NCBI GenBank assembly: GCA_963669155.1
Contig: OZ022589.1
Coordinates: 8,265,641 to 8,329,640 of the forward strand
Direction of reading: 5' to 3'
Length of the DNA: 64,000 nt
Source of the DNA: Arbacia lixula
Lineage: Eukaryota > Echinodermata > Echinoidea > Arbacioida > Arbaciidae
Each line of letters starts with the position of its first letter. Within the stretch, counting starts at the first letter, position 1. Below the pieces are notes generated by a model that saw only the letters and a list, made by a program, of their open reading frames with translations, had not been told where the DNA came from and made no database searches. Below, in pieces: positions 11,353-21,600 of this stretch. The position numbers were made by a program, and so were the translations under genes.

Positions 11353-12270
11353 CAGGTAACAGAACACGTTTCATAAACGTTCCTAGTAGGTTTTTTGGAT
11401 GTCCAATAAAACGTCTTATGGACGTCTAAATGGGGTAGGCTTTAGACGTTTTCTTGGACGTTTTAAAAACGTTTTTTCAAACGTTTAAGGAACCTTAAAA
11501 AACTTTGAAAACCTTTTGAAAACGTTCTGTGGACGTTGTTAGAACGTGCAGAAAACCTTTAAAAACGTTAATAGAAACCTTGAAATGCACTAGAAACGTT
11601 TTTAGAACGTTTAAAAAACCTTTTAAAACACGTCTAAAACATTCGTTTATGACCAGTTTGAAAAAAAAAGTTTAATTATAGTGGAATATTATCTCATATG
11701 ATCAAACATACATGGATAAAAACGCACACACAACCCTAACCACATTTTAATCGTATCCTACTCCTATCTTATCCTACCCTACTCCTACCGTATTATTAAC
11801 ACGCTCACTTATATATATATAGTACTACGGTAATATGCTCCAAAAATATTAGTTAGTACAATTTAAGATGAATATTTTGTTGTAATTATTGTTGTCTGCA
11901 CTCGATTAGGTAAGATTCATTGTTTCAATGTCTAACTTTCTAAATGTTTATTAGAATGTATGCTTAAATATTTCTTCTATCTAGTTTTGCACCTTTTATC
12001 TATTAAAATGTACAAAAAAATGACACAAGTCAATAGGCCTAATGCATTAATGAATATTTATGATCATCTGAGTACGAAGACGTACAGGACTTAGCAAAAA
12101 CGTTTTTAAAACGTTCTAAAAAAAACCCTTAATAAAAAGTGCAGACTATAACGTTTTATTTAGCGTTTTAAGAACGTTCATTTAGGACGAAGACGTAAGG
12201 GACGTAAAGAAAAAGTTTTTAAACCGTTCTGAAAACGTTTTGTGTTTGCTCAGAATCCCTGGGATATTTT
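11352..12270. mobile_element. AACGTT-rich foldback element inserted in the LINE RT
   Basis: Ends read TCCCAGG at 11353 and CCTGGGA at 12268, flanked by TA on both sides (possible TA target duplication). Inside each end there are many AAACGTTTT/AACGTTC words and GGACGT words (11360-11640 and 12090-12245); the centre is plain A+T-rich DNA. The LINE frame resumes after it as LFANDSNIFLSN. Confidence 0.65.
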
Positions 12271-12345
12271 CTCTTATTTGCTAACGATTCGAACATCTTC
12301 CTTTCAAATCGTAATCCCCAGATTCAAAGCATATCGCCAAGCTGG
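12270..12345 (+). mobile_element. CR1/Jockey-type LINE, piece 4: RT motif C
   Basis: Reads FLLFANDSNIFLSNRNPQ; AND stands where the catalytic (Y/F)ADD is expected, so the Asp pair is damaged. The sequence then passes into a Tc1 relic. Confidence 0.6.
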
Positions 12346-12365
12346 TCAAGAAATGGTTCTATAGG

Positions 12366-12571
12366 ACAATGATGTCAACGTCCTAGCATGGTCAAGTCAG
12401 AGTCCTGACCTGAATCCGATCGAGAACTTGTGGCGAGACTTAAAGGTGAGAATGATGACTAAAAACCCGACCAACCTGACCCAGCTTGAGGCCTACGCCA
12501 AGGAACAATGGGCCAACATCCCGCAGGAGACATGCAAGAAGCTTGTGGACACGGGAACAGGAATCGTCTAG
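12366..12571 (+). pseudogene. Tc1-like transposase, C-terminal fragment
   Basis: One frame reads DVNVLAWSSQSPDLNPIENL then WRDLKVRM...TQLEAYAKEQWANIP and a stop at 12571. SPDLNPIEN with its Glu (third residue of the DDE triad) is diagnostic of Tc1/mariner. The N-terminal part is missing. Confidence 0.85.
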
Positions 12572-12771
12572 AAGCAGCCATGAACAACAAAGGTTATGCT
12601 ATTGACAATTAAAGAAAGACGCTGGACTCAGAAAACCTAGGGTATGAATAGTTGTGAACATGCCGCTTTTTTAATATCTATGAATAAAATACCCCTGAAA
12701 TGAGAAATTTCCTGAATTGTGCATTGTTCACATCACATATATATCAGAGAAAAAATGCATTAATTTCATCG

Positions 12772-12920
12772 CACGCACGCGCGCGCGCGCACACACACAC
12801 ACACATACACCAAAATAACCAAACCGCAGCACACGAAAAGACGCCTCCCCACACACGCACAAATCCTCAACAGCCCCCTGGTGAAGAGCAAAGGCACACA
12901 CACACACACACACACACACG
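12772..12920. repeat. (CA)n/(CG)n microsatellites
   Basis: (GC)n followed by (AC)n at 12772-12808 and (CA)n at 12894-12919. The open frames across them are low-complexity artefacts. Confidence 0.95.
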
Positions 12921-13069
12921 AATGTAAGTTTATGTCTTCCTTCATTTCCGAAACCCTTTAGATTGTATCGACGCCATAGAAATCGCTGGATGAGATACAT
13001 CGCATTTGGATATTTTGGTCGGTAGTGTGTGATGCCACTCCTTCTGTACAGAAAGACAAAAAACACAAT

Positions 13070-14100
13070 TTCCTAGTCAATTAAAAAAAATGTTATCAGG
13101 TTGAAAGCACTGTAGAATAACACACGTCAAGCAACCAATTAATCATGAAAATCGAAGAATGAGCCGATATTGTGGAGCTTGTGTTTCGAACAAAAGCTGT
13201 TACTAGTAGTAACTGCGACGTTGATTTTTCATTCTCATAACATGTATTTTGTGTCAATCTTTTGCAAATTTAAATTAAAAATTAAAAACCAAGGAAATGG
13301 AAGAAAGTAATTGAAAAGAACATCTCTTACAATAATATCAATGGAAAATGACTTAAAGCAGAATTGTATTTATTGCTAGATTTCGAGGAGGTTGTTAGAC
13401 GGGTCGTACACAATGAACGAAAGAGCAGATTACTGTCCAATACGAGCTCTCATTAAAGTAATAATACTCGATTAAAAGTAAAAATGAAAGGAAGTAAAAT
13501 TATTAAATCACAGCCAAATGAATGATAAATAATTTTGAAGACATAAACTCCACATTTTTATTTAAGCGGATTGAAAGACATTATTTTCTTTGTAATAAAA
13601 ACATGACGTGTGGAGTCGGCATGGAATGCATTCACATACATAATTCAGTCATTCATCAGAAGGCGATTCACAATCAGATATGCAGTGTTCCACCACCTCC
13701 TCTCTTTGCATTTTATTTATTTCAAAACGCATGAAGTTACACACGATTCAGCGTACAAATGGCTTTATACAGGGCGTATAGAAAATGTAATCGAAGTTTA
13801 AAGGTCAATCATTTTTAAATTATCCATGATCACAATATGAATGTAAGCTATCATTAAAGAGCAACTATTCTGCTTTTATTTGATAGCACTTGCACATCAC
13901 AAGCATAATGCATGACTGAGTACATTGTTCTAAACACAACAAGACAAGATACATGTGAATGCAATAACGCGTTACTACGCAGCTAGGGGAAAGTCGTGAA
14001 TACATTACGAAAATGGTCTTTTGTTGACTTCCGTTCAATCTATGGAATTTTGACTTCTCATACGTCACTGGAGGCGTGCGTTTTTTCAAATTCGTTTTTA
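13070..14100. other. No recognisable feature
   Basis: A+T-rich, no long frame. GTGAATACATTACGAAAATGG at 13999-14019 resembles the terminus of the composite foldback at 10393. Confidence 0.4.
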
Positions 14101-14109
14101 GTGGATAAT

Positions 14110-14932
14110 TTTACATAGATTACATAGAAAAAGCATCTACCATACAGATTTACCATATACATACCATTGTACTACATACATACCATTCACAATGTATATT
14201 TGGTATACCATAGAACAAGCATCTACATGTGCCATATACATACTATTACCATATACATATCATGGTAACATATACATACCATTCACAATGTCTGTTTGGT
14301 ATACCATAGAAAAAGCATCTACCATACAGATTTACCATATACATACCATTGTACTATATACATACCATTCACAATGTATATTTGGTATACCATAGAACAA
14401 GCATCTACCATATAGATGTGATATATACATACTATTACCATTTACATATCATGGTACCATATACATACCATTGACAATGTGTGTTTGGTATACCATCGAA
14501 CAAGCATCTACCACAGAGATGTACAATATACATACCATCACATATACCTACCATTGTACCCACATACCATTCACAATGTATATTTGGTATACCATAGAAC
14601 AAGCATCTACCATATAGATGTGATATATACATACTATTACCATATACATATCATGGTACCATATACATACCATTGACAATGTGTGTTTGGTGTACCATCG
14701 AACAAGCATCTACCACAGAGATGTACAATATACATACCATCACATATACCTACCATTGTACCCACATACCATTCACAATGTATATTTGGTATACCATAGA
14801 ACAAGCATCTACCATATAGATGTGATATATACATACTATTACCATTTACATATCATGGTATCATATACATACCATTCACAATGTGTGTTTGGTATACCAT
14901 AGAAAAAGCATCTACCATACAGATTTACTATA
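14110..14932. repeat. Minisatellite, about 101-bp unit, left part
   Basis: Units contain TTTGGTATACCATAGAACAA, GCATCTACCATA and ACATACCATTCACAATGT. Stretches offset by 202 bp (14435 against 14637, 14479 against 14681) are almost identical, indicating a two-unit higher-order repeat. Confidence 0.9.
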
Positions 14933-14934
14933 TA

Positions 14935-15577
14935 CAGTTGAGGCCAGAAGTTTACATACACCCAGGAAATTCAAAGAAAAGTTGACACTTGCCAATCATC
15001 ATACAATTTACTCTATCTTATAAAAATATTTGTGCTATCATGACAAATTTGGTATCAAACAAATGAGTATGTCATGCTCCTTCATCACATTGCTTTGTCA
15101 TCAGGAGTTGAAAAATATTTAGGTGTCATTTTGTCCCTCCAAATTTTCTTTGGAAAAATTAAAAATAAAAACTTCACTAAAACATTTCATATTTGTGCCA
15201 GTTACTTATCAACACAAACATTTCAGATTACACTTGTTTGTTCAACGGTGACATATCTGATAGAAAATGTAATATAAATCATAGATTTGACATTTATATA
15301 TTTCTATGTAACGATATTTGAAAATATAATAACAAACAATAGAATACAGTTTGCACGCATATTGCTTTTTTTCTTCAAAGAAAATTCCACCTGAAAGATA
15401 ATTTAATCCCAACGGCATTCCAATCATCTGAAATAACTTAACACGCTCTTTCATTTGATACCAAATTTGTCATGGTAGTACTTATATTTCTAAAGATATA
15501 GTCAATTTTATGATGTTTGGCAAGCGAACAGATTTCACCGAATTCCATGGATGTATGTAAACTTTTGGCCTCAACTG
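14935..15577. mobile_element. Tc1/mariner MITE with Sleeping-Beauty-like terminal repeats
   Basis: Perfectly bounded: TA then CAGTTGAGGCCAGAAGTTTA at the left, and the inverted form TAAACTTTTGGCCTCAACTG then TA at the right. Both sides are minisatellite, so the TA target duplication is clear. Length 643 bp with no transposase; the inner sequence also has inverted similarity (GACACTTG.../...TTGATACCAAATTTG words). Confidence 0.92.
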
Positions 15578-15578
15578 T

Positions 15579-16465
15579 ACATACCATTGTACCATATACA
15601 TACCATTCACAATGTATATTTGGTATACCATAGAACAAGCATCTACATGTGCCATATATATAATATTACTATATATATATCATGGTACCATATACATACC
15701 ATTGACAATGTGTGTTTGGTGTACCATCGAACAAGCATCTACCATAGAGATGTACAATATACATACCATCACATATACCTACCATTATACCCACATACCA
15801 TTCACAATGTATATTTGGTTTATCATAAAAAAGCATCTACCATACAGATTTACCATACACATACCATTACCATATACATACCATTGTACCATATACATAC
15901 CATTCACAATGTATATTTGGTACACCATAGAACAAGTATCATTCTAGCATAGTGATGTACCATATACATACTACTCACCATATACACATCTTCGGTATAC
16001 CATAGAATAAACATCTACCATAAATATGTACCACATACATACCACTCACCATATATTTACATCTTGGGTATAGGTCATAGAACACGCATCTACCACACAG
16101 ATGTACCATATACATACCACTCACCATATATCTACATCTTGGGTATACCATAGAAACTATAGAAACTATAGAAACTATATATACGATACAGATAGACCAT
16201 ATACATACCACTCACCATACATCTACATTGTTGGTATACCATAGAACAAGCATCTACCAAAGAGATGTACCATACACATACCACACACCATCTATCTACA
16301 ATATATTGTATACCATAGAACAAGCATCTACCATAGATATATACCATATGTATATCACCCACCATATATGCATCATATGGTATACCATACAACAAACATG
16401 TACCATAGAGCAACACTATTGATCTACCATATACCATAGAGCCATACCATAAACGTACCATACGT
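15579..16465. repeat. Minisatellite, right part, increasingly diverged
   Basis: Continuation of the array broken by the MITE. From about 15960 the units become shorter and more diverged (GGTATACCATAGAA, GCATCTACCA, ACATACCACTCACCATA), with GAAACTATA triplicated at 16154-16178. Confidence 0.85.
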
Positions 16466-17005
16466 TTTTCTTTGTAAGGGCATGGTAGCCGAACTGCTGA
16501 GAGCAGATGGCACTTGAAGAAGAACTATAAAATCATAACTTAAATGCAAGATTATGATCCGTAATTACGGAAGTTCCCCCTTTTCTTCAATGATATTCAT
16601 ATTTGACATTTCAAAATCTACCGACAGGCGGCGCTACAACGTGGCACAATGTAGAGTACATGCATATAGGTACTCTAGCATAATGTAGCTACACGTTATC
16701 ATGTGGTATGACGTAACGTCACATGTGGCTACACGTTATCATATGGTATGATATAACATGGTGGATTGCTAATTAACGGATCCTCATCATTACCAATGCT
16801 TTTTGGGCATATACAGCTTGCCTCAATAAAACTTACACAACGACACTTTCCGCAACGATAACTTTAAAGATATTAAATCAATCACAATGATATACCACGG
16901 TATGAAACTATTTATTTACAGACCTTACCACTGTTTGCAAACTGAAATATATTATTTTCTTTTACTTCATTTGATTAAACGAATCATGCCGTCACTTTCT
17001 TAACA

Positions 17006-17679
17006 TATATAAAGACAACAACAAAAGTAAGTCCCCCTTAAAAAAAAAACAAAAGAAAAAACTTTTAAACAAAACGGCTTTGAGCAAAATAATTTGGCAC
17101 GAGTGTTCTTACACTAATTGACTAACTTCGGTGTGAAAATGTGATTGATTCGTCAAGTCATGCATGAGTGAGAACATATCAATGGCGAAATTGTAATTTT
17201 TAAAAATAATCGTCAATCGTTTGACCTCGTTTTACACCCCTTCACTTTTTAAATATTTTGTAGGGTTAAACAAGCCCAATGCAAACATTTTCAGAATTCA
17301 TGATTTTTGAAATGGTGAAATCTATGAAGTTTATGCCAAAGAATTGAATTTTTATTTCAGTAAAATACATCTTCACATCTTCTAAACGAATAAGAAGTTA
17401 TAAGAATGCCATTGTTTACTGTTCACACTAAACAAAGCAAAACATATCATTATTTACTGTTTGGGGGCATAACTCCGACCTGTGACTTTTGAAAAGTGAC
17501 ACCTTTACTTTTAATGCAAGCTCATTCATGCATGACTTGACGGATCAATCACATTTTCACACAGAAGTTATTCAATGGGTGTGAAAACACCCCCGCCAAA
17601 TTATTTTGCTTAAACTTGTTTTGTTAAAAAGTAACGGTATTTTGAAGAAAGGGGGCTTTCTTTCTTGTTGTGTTTATAT
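17006..17679. mobile_element. Foldback element B (same family as 2962-3690)
   Basis: Left arm with ACAACAAAAGTAAG, TTCGGTGTGAAAATGTGATT and GTCATGCATGAGTGAG; right arm inverted with CATGCATGACTTGACGGATC, CACATTTTCACACAGAAG and CTTGTTGTGTTTATAT. Confidence 0.8.
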
Positions 17680-18244
17680 GCAAGAACACATTAAACAATT
17701 TCGATTATAAAGCGTGAACACAATGGACAACACGTCTCCTTATAAAATCTGGAGGGACATCGGACATGATGGACAAAAGATCCCTATTCTCTATGACCAC
17801 TGAAGCAAATCGAAAAGAGTTTTCTTCAGGGTGAAATTAATAAATTATTGTTTCATACCCTGAAATAGCATTCTGATTAATGTAATATCTTTAAAGTTAT
17901 GTTGTGGAAAGTGCCGTTGTATTTTCATTTTATTTGATAAGCTGTATAGCTTAAATTGGCCATTGTTGGGCATACGCTCTCATAATCCTCAAAACTATTC
18001 TCTGGGCATATTTAATGCAATTGCGGAATTAATGGAAATGTCCATGCACTCACCCATTTCCTTTACATATGGATCGAGCAAAAGGTCTATGACGTACAAT
18101 ATGTCACACTAAGTCGGGACAATACGTCACGCATGCGCAGCTCCTTAGATGCAAAATACGCATCCATGTCAATCACAACAATAAGAACCCAAGTCGCTAC
18201 ATTGTCACACATCCGCTACTTGTTTCAGGGCTTTGAAGCCTTTG

Positions 18245-18411
18245 AGGGTTACAGTTCGATACTCCGAAGGTTAGTTAATTCGATGGTTCGTTATTCCGAA
18301 GGTTCGTAATTCCGAAACAAGTAAATTGCCTATACCTCGATGCTCGTTAGTCCGAAAACGAAAAAGGGTTCGTTATTTCGACCATTTGTCGTGCAACGTT
18401 CGGAATAACGA
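18245..18411. mobile_element. TTCCGAA-type MITE, copy 2, overlapping the receptor's last exon
   Basis: Aligns with 4434-4636 from CAGTTCGATACTCCGAAGG to GTTCGGAATAACGATTGCTT. On the minus strand it supplies the last codons and the stop of the receptor-GTPase gene. Confidence 0.75.
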
Positions 18412-18659
18412 TTGCTTCACCCTTTCTCGTTCTGCGATCTCCAAATTGTAAATGTTCAGATCGCAGGTTCTCAAAGCTAATTTTAAGAACTCCAGAAACG
18501 CAATATCCTTTTCGACGTCCTCAACATGGTTATCGCTGGTGTAATTCTCGAAGAACCAAATGTTTTCTTTCGGGATGCTAGTAGTGACGAGATCATCCCT
18601 GAGACGGTCCACGTCCTCGATGTCGTCCTTGTGTGTGACAACCAGCAGTGGTGAGCGGT
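18373..18659 (-). CDS. Exon 10: GTPase G4 (THKD), C-terminal helices and repeat-derived stop
   Basis: Acceptor TTTATCATAG|AC, phase 1. It encodes RSPLLVVTHKDDIEDVDR (G4-like THKD), then IWFFENYTSDNH, corresponding to the G5 region with the NY seen in IFI44-like proteins, and the helix IAFLEFLKLALRTCDL. The last 13 codons or so (QSLFRTLHDKWSK and stop) lie in the TTCCGAA repeat at 18245-18411, so the present C-terminus is repeat-derived. A candidate AATAAA on this strand lies at 17929-17934. Confidence 0.78.
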
Positions 18660-21600
18660 CTATGATAAAGACACAACATTTAATGAAGAGCTTGCTTATA
18701 AAAGATGCAAGCATGAGAGCTAACTTTCTTCGGGCCAGCCCCATATTTGACGTTTCTAAAGGAGAATGGCAGGCCAGAGTTGATCTCGAAAGAAGCAGAA
18801 ATATCTAAAAAAACACAGTCATCTAAAACATGTGTAACAATTGGCGTGACATCACAGGCGCACTTTAGGCCAACTGCAACTCCCGCGTCGTACCATTACG
18901 ATGCTCCCCCACACACTCCCACACCCCCTCCCCTATACGCTCGGAAACGTTGTGCTTTTAATTCCGCTGCTGAGCTGTGAAAGGCCATGACTGCCACACT
19001 TCATATACTCATACGTATACGAATTGTTGCAGTCATGGCCCTCCATAGAGAGCTACGTGCTTGCGTAGATGAGCTAGCTGAATGAATGTCCCCCGCAAAG
19101 TGCGCCTGTTACGCCATGATGTCATGTTCTCGGGCGGCAAACTTTATATTTTATTCAAATATAATATAATATAGTATTCCTGAATGCCCTACTAGGACGC
19201 TCCTAATAGTTAGGGAGGGTTTGACGCCCAGTACGCATTTATTAGGCAGTGGAGAGATGTGTTTCATTTATAAATAGCCAATCACAATATCTCATCTGGA
19301 CTTTCACCTAGGCTTTATCCCAACTCTGTGGCCGCGCAACCATAGAAATATTAGATTTGGAATTGTCGGTAGTTTTTTTTTTATGAAAGGTGATCGCTAT
19401 CAGAAGAGGTAAACACGATTTAACTTGAAACATCTTGAAGGTAAAAATTTACGATGATTATATCAAAGATGAGTAGAAGCATTTATATGACATGATAACA
19501 TTTGTAGGTGTTGATCGTTATTCTGATGGTTCATTGTTCCATAGAAACATATTGTGTTTCCCCGGGGGGGGGGGGGGGGGGTCGAGTTCTTGACAGTGAC
19601 ATTGTTTGAATACACGCTTTGTACATTTCTTGAAGAGATCTTACTGTAAAATTCATGCATCTCCTTGGTAAACTCGTTGATAAAACTCAATGCGACATCG
19701 TTTTCATATCTCCTGAAAGAGAGGAAAAATGGGGAGGTGTTGGTATTAGGGTGGATGTTACAATTTTATTCAAATTACACATCATAAAAAATATCATCAA
19801 GATATTAAGCATCATCTACTTAAATGGGAATGGAGTCGTGATTATGTGCTGATAATACAGGCAGACAAGTTATAATCAATTATTTGTATTTTATCCAAGG
19901 TACACACGTGATGCTGTGGATAGTGTCTTATGTTCACACGGTTTACAACAAGAATGGGAATTGTGGATCAATGGAGATGCCCATTAAGGATTATAATTCG
20001 ACAGTTATCGTGATTGACGAAAATTAAAAAATTCCTTCTAAGACGCCTCACTTTTTTTTTCAAACATCGGCCATTCGGTTTTTTCTGAGTGTTCTGTTTT
20101 ACTTCAATCAAATCGCTGTCAGTGATTTTTTTTATATCATTTTTTGATGATTTCTCCAAAACGCATGAAAGGCTTTATATATGAGAATACATGCACAATG
20201 CGTGTTACACATGTAACGAACAACTGTTCTAATTCACAGATTATCAGATAAAATCGCAAGCAATTTACGGTTTTGAATGTGAAACAAGACAACACATCAC
20301 TATTAATCACTATTAATCAAACTATTAATTCAGTGCGAACTTACCAGGAATGGTATACAAAGACCGGACAGTGCACAACGTTTCCTTTCCTCTCAGACCT
20401 TGTCAGAGGCTTTGAAGGGTCAAAGCCACGTTGTCCCCCTATCGAGAGTCCACACAATCACTGTATTTACAGCTCCCCTCCAACCATAGAGCCATATATA
20501 ATAAGACCTTAAGTAAGACCTAACGTCAAAATATGAACACACAGAATAGTAAAAAGAAGCACATAGCACAACTTTTTTTGAAAACAAGTTTTGTTCATAA
20601 TAACTTGGCAGGATTGTTTCTTAAATTCTTGACTAGCTTCTATGTAAAAAAGATTTGACCCATTTAGTCAAACATGAGTGAGCACAAATTATAGGCAAAA
20701 CTGTCATAATGGGAAAATGTGGCTTTTGCAATCTTCTCATGTAGCTAACTTACAGAAGCTGCATTCCCGAAACGATTACTTTCTATCAATCACATAGGTG
20801 AATTATAGGGATAAGTAAAAAGTATGTGCATAAATTTGCATAATTATATAATAATGAATACATTTTGATTACAATCGAAAATGTGCTTATGCACAAGGAA
20901 ATTACTTCCCAAGTGACATATGTGCCGAATTTTGTGACCGTCGCGCGTTTCGTTGCAGATATCGGAGGGGGGGGGGGGGGGCGTAATGCCCCCCGCAAAA
21001 TTTATATACTATAGTCTATAATACATGGTTGAGTGAATACACATTTAAAGGCACAATGGGGGTATTCAACTGCATGAATATTATTGCATTATTTCACGTA
21101 AATCAAAGGTAAAGGGCACTATTCGTGCTTTGAAGGGCAAGTTTACTCATTAAACATGCCAATTATATTTAAAACTTCATTCAAAATAATTAAAAATGGC
21201 TTCAAATGACGGACTTTGGTTGAGAAAGTACCAGACGAAGCCCGTTTAAATACTTTTCGGTTTCAGTCGCCAAAGCGTACGCCGAGTAAACTTACAGGAG
21301 TCGTCATTTTCCGCGCTTCCATTCAAAATTGTGACGTCACATATGAACATATTAAACCTCTACACCCATTGGTTGCAATTTGTATTTTCTCGTGCCGTAA
21401 TATTAGTAAAAGTATAAATATCAATTCCAAACTTCTGTTATCGCTAGACTGCTTTTACTAGAAACAAAAACATATTTAATAAAAAGATTATCATTCGTTA
21501 ATAACATATACATTTTTTTTTACCTTTTAGTATTTCCTTTGTAACGACAATCCAACAACAAATCAGAGGTATTTTCCAGCTGATTTTCAGACATTTTCAG

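Noticed and set aside
12700..13066. Frames rich in His/Thr or Val/Cys over the CA repeats
   Set aside because: Microsatellite translation.
14192..16461. Many Tyr/Ile/His-rich frames on both strands
   Set aside because: Produced by the minisatellite; the same peptides recur every 202 bp.
14110..16465. Regularly spaced repeats considered as a CRISPR array
   Set aside because: Eukaryotic context, contiguous tandem units with no unique spacers, no cas genes.
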